From Argentina anserina (taxonomy: Eukaryota; Streptophyta; Magnoliopsida; Rosales; Rosaceae): a DNA stretch of 64,000 bases. Position 1 is the stretch's first letter; each line of letters opens with the position of its first letter. The position numbers and the translations under genes were made by a program. Below the pieces are notes generated by a model. It was not told the origin of the DNA, did no database searches, and saw nothing but the letters and a program-made list of their open reading frames with translations. Below, piece by piece: positions 20,545 through 33,410 of the stretch. Location: assembly GCF_933775445.1 (NCBI RefSeq), contig NC_065877.1:15686001-15750000 (forward strand). The letters run 5' to 3'.

Positions 20545-23500
20545 TGTAACGACTCTAAAAGTTGACTTTTTAATGCAAAAGTGTTTTTGGAAAATTTTCT
20601 TCACGAAAATTGTAAGGCTCGTCTAAATCGGAGATCATATGAAGAAGTTGCTGATAGAGGATCTACATGGCAGAAACCATTAAAGTTTTATAAGAGACGT
20701 GGTAAAGAAGGTTCCAAAGCTCAAGCCTTGATCTGGCATTCTATAGGCGATTGTCTGTCTACATGGGAACTTGCTTGATTTTGTTTCAGCAATGATTTTT
20801 TTAGTTTTAGGAAATTTTATGATTTCTTTCTTATTAGGTTTTGTTTATGATTTCTTTCTTATTAGATTTTGTTTTATTATTAGGTAATTTATGTTTTACT
20901 TTATCCTAGTGGTTATAGGGTTTTAGCTTCTATATATATAGATGCCTTTGTAACTTTTTACAGACAGAATTGAGTTTATAAAAAATTGAAAATTTTTGCT
21001 TCCTTACGGGCATGTGTGACGCAGCCTAATTTCTGGCTGTGATGCTTAGAGTTCTACTGGTGTGTTTCTAGTAGTCTTGTTTTGGTCTTGAATTCTCACC
21101 TTTAATTCCTTCTTAGCCTAAGAGTTTTTAAACAATCATTAACCTACCGTTCTCATTATTTGTCCTGCATCAGTTGCGAATCAAAATAGGTATTTAGAAA
21201 TGTTTAGAAAATTGTATAAATATGGGAATGAAAGAGAAAAACGGAAGTAAACAGATCGAATTGTTCAATCGAGCTCCTCCCCGACCCTAAAACACTGCCG
21301 TGCGATTTTCCGGCGATCTCTCCGTCGTTAGAGCATCTCCGGCCGGCGCGCCAGTCCCGTCATGACCGCCTCCTCGTCGCCGTCCTCCCTGTAGCTATGG
21401 TTCCTCCTATCTCCAACAAAGAAGAGAGAATCGAAGGAGAGAAGAGAGAATTGAAGGAGAGAAGGCCGAACTGTTCCTGTTTTTCTCCCGGCAAGTTTTC
21501 TGCGTTTCCGGCGTCTCAGACCACTGTTTAGGTCGATTCGGGTTTCAATCTTCATCTCCTCTTCATGGTCTACAAGTCTATATAATTGGTTTACAAATTT
21601 GATTGAGTTTTGCCCATTTTAATTATTGGGTTCATGTTGTTCTTCATCGTTCTATGAGGATGGAGTTGATTCCGACATTTCTGGGTTTGGAGGAGGCTTG
21701 GGGTGCACCTGGGTGAAGCTTCAAGTTGATTAGGGAGCTTCTTGGACTAAGTTGATCACGGCTGCAAGTTGTTGCACTCTGCCTTACTGGGTTCTTCAAT
21801 AAGGCTTCACTGTTTTGGAATTCAAAAGGTAATTGCAGCCTTAAATGTAAAGTGCAGATTAATTTTAGGTTGCTGTGATTTCTAGGTTGTTGAAATTGAA
21901 CTTGTTGTGGAATTCCTATGATTGCAAAATCTGTGACTTTCCCTGTAAATGGAAATCACTGGATATATAAGAAGTGAGGTTGATTATGCCCTGTAATTGG
22001 GATTATGGAAATGGGTGTTCACGGGTTGTGCATTCTGAGTTAATAGAACTATGAACTGTGAGTTGGATTATAGCTTTTAATTTATAAAGTTCATTTGGTG
22101 CAAGTATGGTGAGCTAAGGGTGCACGTTGCTAGTCTTGTAGTGAGTTTAGGTCTTGAATTGTAAGCATAATTATGGAAAAGTGAACTGAGCAATATAATT
22201 AAAGAATTGGAGTACGGTAGCTTCAGTTTTGGAGTTTTGGTTGTTAATCTCCAAAACGTGGATTTGGGATCATTTAGTACTGGAGTTCTAAATTTGTCAA
22301 GTGAGTGGTGACCAGTTGGGTAATTGAAATTCGATTGGTTACTATTGAAGTAATTTGGTCTTTTATTGAGCAATGGAAATTATATGAACTATTTGATGTT
22401 ATGTGGAAAATATATATACAGTTGGGTGTCCTTCGTGTTTTGGGCAACCTTGTATAATTGTAAATTTGTTGGTTTCGGGAAGGAGTAATGCTTACTGTAA
22501 AGCAAGCCGTGAAATATTTGTCTGAGCTATTTGAGCTTTTATGCCCTGAACCTCATTGATCATCATGTTAATTCATGTGCATGATTAAAATTGTTCAAGT
22601 GTGTATTGAAAATGAATAGTTGAACTACGAGTGGCTTGATCCCTTTTCAACAGGGTACATAGGCAGGATGACCAAGATTTGGGTACAGCCACCATTATTT
22701 AGATTAAATTTAGGTTATTTCACCTGTGTGGATGATGATCGATACGTGGTGAGTTTGGTTATTGCTAGTTGATGGTGGATATGATTTTGAATACTTGTAT
22801 TGGCTTTGGGGGTTATAGTTGCAGTAAAGTTCTCTTTGATTAATGTTGCATAGTAATTGTTATTGTTCTTTTCTCGTGAAAGCCCTATCAACTCGACTAT
22901 TCGATTGGAACCAACGAGGTATAAGCAAGTCCTATCAACTCAGCTATTCGATTAGAATCGTATTGGTTTTGGGGGTTATAGTTGCAGCAAAGTTCTCTTT
23001 GATTAATGTTGCATAGTAATTGTTATTGTTCTTTTCTCGTGAAAGCCCTATTAACTCGGCTATTCGATTGGAACCAACGAGGTATAAGCAGGCCCTATCA
23101 ACTCAGCTATTCGATTAGAATCAATGAGGTATAGGCAAACCTTACCAACTCAACGAGGTATTTATTGTTGAATATGGGGCTTTCCGATGATGATATGATA
23201 TGATATGGTGTTGATGATGTGAGATGATATGATATGGTGATGATGATGATGATGATTCTAGCATTGTATATGTATATTTCACCTTATGGTGTCGGTGACT
23301 ACCCCAAGTAGTGCACCCAAACCCTTTCCACCTAGGAGGTGATGTGGTATGTCGGCAATGCCATGAAAGCCCGTTACCCTCTCCGTTAGCGCGATGTGAC
23401 GGTTTCGAGAGTATGGGAGTACACATTTTTTTTGCCCGAGAGAGGCACGTGATGAGAGCTAGTAGATTTATTGTGATATCCCTTTCCGCCTGGGAAACGA

Positions 23501-24070
23501 TGTGATATTCATGAATATCAAGAAGCCTGATTATGTGAGTATGGGAACATTTCTAAATTTCTCAGGAGGGAGCATATTGATGGCATGATTTCCGTACTGA
23601 GGCTAGCGGGGCTAGTCCACATTTTATCACCTGATAGTATTGTTTTGACTAGCGGAGCTAGTCTATTTCTATATTTTTTATTACTTTACGGCGACTAGCG
23701 GGGCTAGTATATTTTATATTATTTGTCCAATATTTATCCGAGATTTGGAAATCTCAGAAAGTGATAAGATGGTTTCAACACTTAGTAATTATTTTGGGAA
23801 TGAGATTCTCAGGGATTATCTTTTATGTTGATTAGTGACCCTTATTGTCTTATTGCGGGTTTGGCGGTTGTGGTATAAGACGAGCTACGAGCTCTAGGGG
23901 TCCAATGAGATTAGGTAACGAACATTGCATACTATGTCATGCATTTTGAATTATATTTATGAATTGTGGTTGTAAAGTTGGAATTTTGGGGAGCATGGTA
24001 GTTTCAAGTGTTGAGGTTGGATTTGAGATATTATGAGTGTCGTTTTGTGCAGGTAGGGTTGACTACTTTC
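20545..24070 (+). mobile_element. Decayed gypsy LTR-type sequence (solo or truncated), with a possible nested insertion
   Basis: The segment begins TGTAACGACTC, like LTR starts of plant Tekay/Del-type gypsy elements, and contains a TTTTCTTCACGAAAATTGTAAGGCTC-like stretch that resembles the 33411-36817 element (near 33605). Between about 20780 and 21175 there is different, T-rich sequence with a TATA box (20930-20942), probably a nested copia-type LTR. Further features are a tandem duplication of about 163 bp (22811 and 22974), ATG/ATATG microsatellite (23186-23260) and three small palindromes of the form CTAGCGGGGCTAG (about 23603, 23648 and 23693). The usual CA end was not found, so the right boundary is approximate. 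Confidence 0.45.
22800..23125. repeat. Tandem duplication of about 163 bp
   Basis: GGTTATAGTTGCAG followed by AAAGTTCTCTTTGATTAATG recurs 163 bp apart (22811 and 22974). Each copy is followed by GTGAAAGCCCTAT and by AACTC-GCTATTCGATT motifs, themselves repeated as 'TATCAACTC' blocks. Confidence 0.8.
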
Positions 24071-25572
24071 AAGAGAGACTATGCCAAAATGTTTGGTATA
24101 TCTTCTTTGATAGTGGTTCCCGCACAATCTGTTTCGATATTAGGATAAATTTTGGAACAGGTCGAGTCAAAACCTTTGCCATTGGAAACCACCTCACCGT
24201 CGTCTACAATGTTGTTACCCCTCTACCGACACTATAATAATAAACATAACATTGGCACCGAAAATGCTATTAGGGATGCCGGGCACTGGAATCAGATCAA
24301 ACAGCATCCAATGCCAACACACCAACTTCGATCTTAGAAAACCATAAGTTATAACGTGTCAAAAACCGTCATCGTCCTCCATAAGAGAACGAACACCATC
24401 ATCTAACCTTACCAAGCTTGGAACCTCAGCTCCACTACAAGCCACACACAATAAGAAGAAGAGGCCAGAAAACCCTAAGCCAGAATAAAACTGTACGCAC
24501 CACAATTCATCTCAATACAATCCCCAAGGAGGAAAAAGAGCCTCCAACCCATATCTCAACAACCGAGTAGTCTCTAAGAAACTTAAAAGAGATATGACTA
24601 CGGGAGAGAGCATAGTTTTCTATTTTAGATAACTGGAGAATCAATGTAAAAGTAGCAAACACTTTAATTTACCCGAACCTCATATTTGAAAGCCTCTCGT
24701 GCTGAAGAATAGATGCTTGTGATATTTCGTCATTGCCGCAAACTAATAAACCTTGAAAAAATCTGAGGTTCTCATTAACATCCTAAAATTAAAAAAAAAT
24801 TACAAACACTCTAGATATATGTATTACTCGATCATAAATAACAAATTTTGCTTCATGATTGTTGTAGGTTGGTACATGACTCAATTATGTAGCTTGTTAA
24901 CTTCTATATTTATAATATTTAAATCACTAATTGATAAACTATGCTACATCTACTTGAATACAAATTTTATGTCATCAAAGAAATTACAGTAACAAGATCC
25001 ATTAGTTAACTTGAAATGGATTGGGTGCAATTAACAAAATATCAACTTAGATAGTATATTCATGATTGTGTTAGTAACTCTTTGCAACTATATACTACTA
25101 TTTTGGAACTTACGTATGGAAATCTAGGTTTCTCAAAGTTGCAAGATAAAGAACTTATTGGACGTGATTAACCATCAGATGCAAGCATTCAATTATTATG
25201 TTGTCATTAGTTAGCTATTAAACTTTGTATTTTAAGATAGTTAATTTTCTGCCTGTTTTATTATTTTGCAAATACTATGCTTACAGACATGAGTTCATAA
25301 ACCAAAATATTTGAGCTCTTATAATTTGTCTCATTCTGAAAAGAAAGTAACTTACATTAATCAATTCAGGGAAACGATCAATCTTGCTACTCTTTAATTC
25401 AGTTTTCTGATCAGTATTCTAATTCCTCAATTTTTTTGCTGCATCATCTTTGCTCTCACAACTGTAAATTTGGGATTCTAGTGTTCTACTGACATAAGAA
25501 AAGAGAATGCTTCTTTTTTTCTTTCGTTTTTTGGCTTTGTTAAGTGTACTTTTACAATGTGGTATATATGTT
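24071..25572. other. Intergenic region, no gene recognised
   Basis: Short frames only. The first 500 bases have more balanced composition than the AT-rich rest, and their minus strand may be part of a LINE, but no conserved motif could be established. From 24700 on it is plain AT-rich intergenic sequence. Confidence 0.4.
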
Positions 25573-27491
25573 TAGGGCTCGTCAACGGGCCAGGCTCGGT
25601 CCGGCCCGGCTTATAAGTGGGGGGTCCGAGCCGGGTCTTAATAAATTTAAATAACTGGCAGGCCGAATCAGGTATTTTCACAAATACGAATATCCAAGTC
25701 CGCCCACCTATAACGAGCCTTGCGGACTTTTTGCAGACCGGGCCTTGTGGGCTTGTATTAGAAAAAATATAATACTCTAATAATTCAAGAGTTTGAAACA
25801 ATAAAAGAATTATTAGAAAACATTCTAGAAAAAAGTAACAAATAAATTCTAGTTCCGAAATATTGTCGATCGACACCAATGGATGTGATCGATATATATA
25901 TTTTGGGACCCTGTAAACATTTAATTCGATTCGGACCTCGTTTGACCGTCGGAATTTTCGGTCAACCAAAAAAAGAGGAGTTTTCACATAATAAAACTCC
26001 ATTGACTGGGGCTTTTCCAAATGTGTTTTCTCGTTGCGACTACGCACGATCGGTGACAAAAATTAGGTGATTTCAAATATGTAAACAGTTTTCCGCATTC
26101 GCATCTTGGTAATGGATCCCCCCCTTAGGGCATATTAGTGTTGTTTTTGGTTTACCGGAAATTCCAACGGTTAAAAGAGGTCGAATTGGATGAAAATTTA
26201 AAATGATCATTAAATATATATATTGATCACATCGGATGGTGTCATCGATTCCGAGAAGTTTCCTTCATATAGTCGCTTCATAATGCGATAGTTTTATTAT
26301 AAACCTAATATAAAAGTTATAATACATTAGTGGACACTTCGGCGATCGACACCAGTAGATGTGATCGGTATATATATTTAGGAAACACGTAAAAATTTGT
26401 TCCGTTTTTTGACATGATTTGACCATTGGTATTCGTCCGTTTTTGGACATGATTTAACCGTTCGTACTAATGGTCAACTAAAAAAGAGACGTTTTGACAT
26501 ATTGAAACCCCATTGCCCGGGGCTTTGCCAAATAGATTTCTTTAGTTCGACCGCGCACGATAGGTAACAAAAATTAGGTGATTTCAGATATGTAAACGGC
26601 TTTCGGCATTGACATATTTGTAATAGGTCCTCCCTTAGGGCATATTAGTGGTATTTTCGATTTACCGAAAATTCTGACGGTTAAACAAAGTCCGAATGGG
26701 ATGAAATTTTTACGGGGTTGCTAAATATATATACCGATCACATCGGCTGGTGTCGATCGACCCCGAGATGTTTCGTTCATATAGTCGCTTCATAATGCGA
26801 TAGTTTTTTTATAAACCTAATATAAAGGTTATAATACATTAGTGGACACTTCGGCGATCAGTAACTCCAATTCGAAATATGGTCGATCGACACCAGCAGA
26901 TGTGATCAGTATATATATTTAGGAAACCCGTAAAAATTTCGTCATAAAAATGCGTTTTGACATATTAAAATCCTCATTGACCGGGGTTTTGCCAAATGTG
27001 TTTCCTTGGTGTGACCGCACACAATCGGTGAAAAAATTAGGTGATTTAAGATATGGAAACGACTTTCGGTGTTCGCATTTTGGTAATGGGTCTTCCCTTA
27101 TGACAAATTAGTGTTGTTTTCGGTTTTGGAAATTCCGATGGTCAAACGAGGTTCGAATTGGATGAAATTTTTACAGGATCACTAAATATATATACCGATC
27201 ATATCGACTGGTGTTGATCGATCCCGAGAAGTTTCCTTCATATAGTTGCTTCATAATGTGATAGTTTTATTTTAAACCTAATAAAATATGTGTATATAAT
27301 ATTTTATTATTTGTCGGGCTTTGGTGGGCTGGGCCTACGGGCCGGGCCGAGTTTCATACCTATAATTTAAGCTCGGCCCTCTACCAACGGAAGCGGGCTT
27401 TGACGGGCTTTCTCGCTGGCCGGGTAAAAGCCCGTCAGGCTTACGGGCCTCCGCATGCTTTTCGGATCCGCGGGCTAAATGATGAGTCTTA
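25573..27491 (-). mobile_element. Non-autonomous hAT-type element, family A, copy 1
   Basis: One end reads TAGGGCTCGTCAACGGGCC (25573) and the other CGGGCTAAATGATGAGTCTTA (to 27491). These are degraded versions of the ends of the copy at 37041-39519, which has clean hAT termini. The terminal 100-200 bp on both sides are rich in GGCCCGGCC/GGGCTT motifs. The interior consists of blocks of about 460-510 bp (marker TAATGCGATAG at 26283, 26793 and, as TAATGTGATAG, 27254), each containing ATCGATCGACACC and ATATATATTTA-like segments in both orientations. No transposase is encoded. The flanks (TATATGTT and TATCTATC) are only weakly alike. Confidence 0.75.
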
Positions 27492-29039
27492 TATCTATCC
27501 TGATCATGGGCATACTATCCATTCAGGGTTATTGTTATTTCTTGGATTTCAGCACAGTCTAATAAATGTTGATGTTAGGGTTTTTCTGTTGAATGTCCTT
27601 GCCATATGTGAAAATTGTCGGGCACTATTTGACTCCACGTAAGCTCAAGTGAAGTGCAGATCATGTCTATTCTTTTTTTCTTTTTCAACAATACAGATCA
27701 TGGCTATTAATAATAGTGGCTTTTTTGGGAAAATTGTAAGATATTTATTATTTGACTATAATCTCATGGCTTCTATGACACAAATAAGACATACGCCTAA
27801 CAGTTTTACGTTTCTCTATAGAATCAATGCAGTGGGATGGTGATGAGTATGCTTGGGAAAAACTTTGAATGAGCTAATGTTAAACTGATAAAATTAATTG
27901 TTGTTAAGAGCTATTAGTTTCAACTTCCTGTTAGAATTGCTAGGTCTTTGTACAAAAAGGATCAATGATATTATATCATCTTCCATATTGCACCCGTAGG
28001 CTGCAGCAAAGCCAGGTCCCCAGCTCCCTCATGTGTAATCTAATTGTACCTAAACTGTATTAGTCATAGCAGAAACCAGAGTGTGTTGATCATACCTAAG
28101 ACTTTCATGTTCTAGTACCTATAACAGCAACCAAATCGTCACCTCCTTTACAAAATCAAAATCATCGCTATTAGAAGAATGCCGCCTCTACCTTAGTTGC
28201 GAGAACATATGAACATCTTCATCGAAGAAAAGATGGGTTGAAATCCGCCGCCTTTAACTCAAGAAAGAGTTCATAGACTAATCAGAGCATCTTGATCTCA
28301 TAGAAAATCAACCCTATAGGTGGCTAAGTTGGAAAATGGTGGACCTCGGGTCACAATTGCTATTATTGAACATGGTACCAAAGCGAGTCTCTATCTTGTT
28401 GCGAAACTAAAATTTTGGTCCCTCGGTTACGATCAACTAAAAGTTTTGGTTCCTTATAAACTATTTATCATGAAATTATGTGAATACTTTCAGAATTTGT
28501 AAAACACACAATTATCGTCTGGAAGATTTAGTTAGTTTATTGAATTAGTTAATTTTGGCACCATAACGATTAAAAAAAATTATTGAAATGTTGCAGAGGG
28601 CTAATAAGCTGAGTGAGCAAACACATTAGAAATTAAATCTTGATAGTTAAGATACAAAAATGTAATTATAAAGTTTGTCAAATGATTGATCCCTCGTATA
28701 GACCCGAAAAAGAAATCTTTTAGTGAAAAAATCTAGTCATATGTATTACGGGAATCATGCAACCAAATTTATTATCATTACAAGATTGAACATTATCTTA
28801 AGTATATAAATAATACTGATAATGTTAATGCCACCATTGATATGATTTCATTAAATATATAACAGCGAGAATGGTGTGCCAAGATTTCAGGTAATATTAT
28901 TAATTTGTCATGAACCATGGTCCTTCATAAATAAAGATTATGTATGCAAGGCTAGTTAGTAAAAAAAAAACTCAAAGAGAAACCTTTTATTCCTCCTTGT
29001 AGATGAGTTGAAATATAAAGTACAATTCACATCAATCAC
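27492..29039. other. Intergenic region, no gene recognised
   Basis: AT-rich sequence with short frames only (for example 27400-27642, 27649-27843 and 28320-28502), none with a recognisable motif or splice-compatible extension. Confidence 0.45.
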
Positions 29040-29180
29040 ATGGTTCAATTGCGCGCTACAAGGCTCGGCTTTTCGCCAAACGTTTTTTTAATGGATCGCC
29101 AAAGGTTTGAATCAAAGAGAAGGGATCGATTATGAGGATACTTTTACTTTGGTGGCCAAGTTAGTTACTATCATCATTTA
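29040..29180 (+). pseudogene. Copia reverse transcriptase scrap
   Basis: Plus-strand reading in shifted frames gives IARYKARLFAK and then IAKGLNQREGIDYEDTF followed by VAKLVTI. This is the best-conserved start of the Ty1/copia RT domain (usually RYKARLVAKGF.Q..GIDY..TFAPVAK). A stop follows at once at 29178. Only about 140 bp survive and no LTRs were identified. Confidence 0.75.
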
Positions 29181-29740
29181 GGTACAGTAAAACCTAATTG
29201 GAAGCACATCGATGAAAATCTCCCATTCAAAACAACGATTGAAGTAAACCCTAATACAAAGATAACCCATCTTGTGTGCATCGAAAAAAATACAAGAGCT
29301 CTAATTGATCATACCAATCATCCGACCACAAGCTTGGTTCAAGATTTATTACTGTTACCATCGTGACCGTCTGAAGATAAAAACATTTTACATAACTCAA
29401 ACGTCAAAACAATGGTACAATGTAGACTATCACTCACATGACGTCTATTGTACATAAAGGAGTCCCACATGACTCACAATATATTATAAACCAAAAATCC
29501 ATGTATGATAAATCAAATTACCGGAAGGTACATTTTATTCAATCTCGGTCCCTTCCGACAACATTAACAAAACCTAATTCAACACTACAATTATCGGAAG
29601 GTACATTCCCATCCGCCAACATTTACAAATACACAACAATATCAATTAAAGTCCATATATAACAAAAGAACTCATAATTGTTATCTCAAAAATACCTACA
29701 GTCTTTTTCTCCCTACCCTAGCCGTTAGGGTTTTTTTTTA
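29181..29740. other. Non-coding stretch
   Basis: Nothing recognisable. A weak internal similarity (CGGAAGGTACATT at 29522 and 29595) suggests an old local duplication. Confidence 0.4.
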
Positions 29741-29749
29741 AAAGCTTGA

Positions 29750-31240
29750 CAAAATCTTCTTTGTTCGGCATGGCTGATAAATCTCCTGCTCATGGATACT
29801 CCTCCCGGTCATCTGGCTCCACTCATGTGGTTCTTAGTTCGGCTGGGCAATTGATGATGATCAGTCGTCAATTATATCTTATGGGTTGGCTTCTTGGCCC
29901 CAAACTCCTTGATTTTAAGAGTGTGATGTCGTCTATATAACGTATATATACCTCTCACCATGACGCTTATGAGAGGTATTTATTTCAATTTGACAAGCTT
30001 GCGGATTGCGATTGGGTTTTTAATGGTGGTCCTGGGTACTATTGGAATTTCATGCTTGTTCTTAACAAATATGGCGGGACTGCACCAATTGACGAGGTCC
30101 CACTATTCTTACCATGCATGGCCTCCCGACTAACCTAAAATATTAGGAAGTGCTCTACTGTGTTGGGGATTCATTGGGATGGTGGAGCATTTAGACTTCC
30201 TGGCGATTCAACGTAAAGGGAAGAGCAAAGGATCAAACTCAGGTTTGACGTGCGTGATCGGGTTAGATGTTGGATGTTGTTTGAAACATCGGAGACGTTG
30301 AAGCTGGAAATTTCATTAGTGTTTAAGATGGTAAAAGGTTGATGCCATGCGTGTGGGTTGTTCCAGCATGATGCCAAAGGTTATGATGAAATTTTGGTTT
30401 TGGAAAGAGCGGAGATGATGTAGAGTCCTTCATTTGAGATGGTTGGATTATCACTCTATTCTGATTCGTTTCTAGAGAAGCAGAGGAGTGCATCGGTTGC
30501 GGACTATGCAGTGGATCCAGTTTCTTCTTGTGCGGGCCAAAGTTTTGGGGGTCCGGCCAATGGTGATCAATTGGCTTTGGTTCCTTCCTCTGATTTGAAG
30601 GCTATTGCACAGATTGTACTAGTTCCCAAGCCATTAAGTGCAACAATGGATATTGACTTGGGGACTTTTGTGAGCCCCAGGCTAGAGCTGCGACTAACTC
30701 ATCACCTTTTCAAGATGCTTAAATTACTCTGGGGAGTGTAGGACCTACGACTTTCAAGTCGGCAATTACAATCTCTCTTTTGGTTAACCACTTGAAACGT
30801 CATGCAATGGCAAAGTTACAGCGGCCTTGGAAAAAGTACTTACAGTCTAACTCTGTTTCTGTTAAAGAAAATATATCAATTGTGGTACAACATAAGAATG
30901 GGAAGCTTTGGGTTTCTCCCCAAGCTAATGTAAGCCTGGTCGACCTAAAGGGACCACCAATTGTGCTAATGCTACTCATATATTAGATGGATGCTCTACA
31001 CCTAGCAAGAAGGTTTACACTAGGAAGTTGGTAGCAAAGAAGAATAAGAGTAGGCTCCTTCTGTTGATTTAGCTTGATTTTGAATCATATCGCAGTTTTA
31101 TAATGATGTATGTGAATTTTGGATGTGTAGTCTAGTTTTTCTTTTGGTTTCTCTAGCTTTTATAGTCAAAATAAATAGCTCTTTTTGTCAGTCTTCGGGT
31201 GTGTTATCTTGGTTTCGCTCGCTGAAATGCAATCTAATTG
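29750..31240 (+). pseudogene. LINE ORF1 relic (DUF4283 / zf-CCHC_4 type)
   Basis: A broken plus-strand reading shows a plant LINE ORF1-like protein. After MADKSP a DUF4283-like region reads YLFQFDKLADCDWVFNGGP and YYWNFMLVLNKYG. Then LEISLVFKMVKG is followed, after a stop, by the knuckle CHACGLFQHDAKG. The rest is Ser/Pro/Gln-rich linker (30439-30741) and a basic end (30780-31020). At least five stops or frameshifts occur. A likely 3' tail is ATTAAAAAAACAATG near 31250. No RT follows, so the copy is truncated or the ORF2 is lost. Confidence 0.6.
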
Positions 31241-31259
31241 ACGTTTTGATTAAAAAAAC

Positions 31260-32600
31260 AATGAACTCTTGAAACACATTTTTTTTATTATAAGAAAATC
31301 ATTCTATTTACTCATGAGTCGTAGATGATCAAGCTCATATCATTTTAAAACAATATTTATTTTTATAAAATATTTTCGCATTTAATAAAAACAAGACTGC
31401 CACAAAACCACGTGAGATTTACTCACCTCCTACTCCCGCTGCATCTTCTACTACGTCAAGTAAGGCTCACTCCATCACCCCATCAATCACCTAAGTGACA
31501 TAGTATTCACTTAGTAAACATATAATTCAAATTAAAATCAAGTAAACCTAAAGTTTGAGTTCGATATGCTTACATGCTTGGATTCTCAAAAGCCAAAACC
31601 AAATGAACTCAAATTAACCGAAATATAATGTGATTCATTTGGTTTAGCATGAATTAAAGTAGGTCTATACTCTCATACCCATGAAAGATTGCCAAACATG
31701 GAAATAGGACACCAAAACCTCGCCAAACCCTCCACAACGCATCACCAAAGGTGACTGAGCCCCACGCGCCGTCGACAATGCCGAGGATTTGGGTCAACTT
31801 CCCTACACCAATCTCTTCATCTCAACCTGCTCAACAACTTCTCAACTAGCATCAAAAAGTTTTATTTCAAAAGAATAGCTCGGTTTGGATGTTTGTTCGA
31901 TTCTTCCTCCTTGCTTCGAATTAGCTGGAGCCACTTGGAAGGTATGAAGCATGGCTTCTAGAGCTCTTAATGGGACTTGTTTTGCAGCCTACAATGGCCG
32001 GAAAATGGGAGAATCGCCAGTGACACCGCAAGCCTTTACGGCGTCACAACGGCTTCTAGGCGGTGCGCCACCACCCCTGACTTCAAGATGGTGGGCATGC
32101 GGTTCTAATAAGACCAGTGGCGGCTGGATTAGTGGCCGAACAAGGGAGAATGAAGTCGGAGAAGATTTGCGCAAAGGTGAGGTGTGGAGGGTGAACAGTC
32201 ACGCGATAGTGCGGTTGTTTGAGTGCTTTTCCAATTTTAGGGTTTTCTTTTTTAATCTTTCTATTTATACCCCTCCCAAAATTGGAGGCTAACTTTAGTT
32301 CAATGTATCTTTATTTTACGATATCTGTTTTATGCGTGTCGTGTGTCTACAAACTCGTATCATCAAGTTCTATGACTTCCATGAAGAAATTTTTAAATAA
32401 TACGCAACGAGTTAAAAGTCAACCCTTGAGTCAAATACACTAATTCGTTTTTAAAGCTATTGGCTCGAAACCAATTCCACTTCGAACATGGACTATATAA
32501 AAGGTGTAGAATAAGAATTTACACATATCAACGTTCTAATAATTTCTGAGAAATTATAAAAATTAAGAATTAAAAATTTGGGTTATTACACCAAACAGTG
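31260..32600. other. Intergenic region with possible LTR remnant
   Basis: No gene recognised. An open frame at 31951-32292 (+) lacks any domain. The stretch ends GGGTTATTACA (about 32580-32590), which mirrors the TGTAATAACCC start of the element at 33411 and may be the CA end of a related LTR. Its other end was not found. Confidence 0.35.
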
Positions 32601-32689
32601 TAAACTTTTCTTAAGTAGGGCTACTCAAGTGATTGTATGCCAGGTAATATTAGAGTGACTCGCAACAGTACTAGGTCCAGTTAATATAG

Positions 32690-33410
32690 CTGAGATATTA
32701 TCTGCTTTGGTCCACTTGCCCACATGTTTTATTCTTCCATATAGCTTAGATATTGTCTGGTTTGGACCAGTGGCCCACACATTTTTGTATTTGAGGTTGT
32801 AACTCAAAACGCGTCTTTCTATGAGAATCTGACCCTGCACATATATGCATAGCTTCCACTCTCCCTTAGGCGTGGGATATGTGACGGTGTGACCTATTTG
32901 CTTGCTAGCTTCCTAATTAGGTGTCACAATCCATCCCTTTGAGAGACTGATGTCCTCGTCGCACATTTCTGGCAGAGTAAAAGCGTTGATACTTCATGTA
33001 ATGGCCCCGTTTTCATAACTGAGATATTCTATGCTTTAGGCCGCACAAATAAATTTTTTTTTGAGATGGCACTCAAAAATGTGTCTCACTATAGGTAGCT
33101 AACCATGCATATAAGCACATTTTCACTCTTCCTCAGGTAATGTGGAATCCGTAGTCTACCTGCTTACTAGCTTCATAGTTAGGTGCCACAATCCACCCCA
33201 TTAAGGGGTTGACGTCCTCGTCGCACACTTTTGGTGGGAGACATGTTTTGAGATCATATATAACAACCTAGCCCACGTAGTTGAGATATTATCCGCTTTA
33301 GGGCCACTAATCCGCACGGTTTTATTCTTGAGGTTGCATTCCAAATCACGTCTCACTATGGGAAGCTGACCCTGCACATTTAAACATAATTTTCACTTTC
33401 CCCCGGGCAA
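32690..33410. repeat. Tandem repeat of about 268 bp, about three units
   Basis: A block containing GACCCTGCACAT..., CACTCT/TCCC and GTCCTCGTCGCACA-like text begins equivalently near 32802, 33071 and 33338, spacing 269 and 267. A related motif, GAGATATTATC-GCTTT, precedes each unit (about 32690, 33020 and 33282). The third unit is split by the element at 33411-36817 and resumes at 36818 (GCAATGTGAGATCC). Confidence 0.75.

Noticed and set aside
20318..20626. 102-codon plus frame
   Set aside because: No recognisable motif. It runs into the LTR start at 20545, so it is not a coherent gene.
25478..26059. 193-codon minus frame
   Set aside because: It spans the boundary and repeats of the hAT element at 25573. 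No domain is seen, and the frame exists by chance in repetitive DNA.
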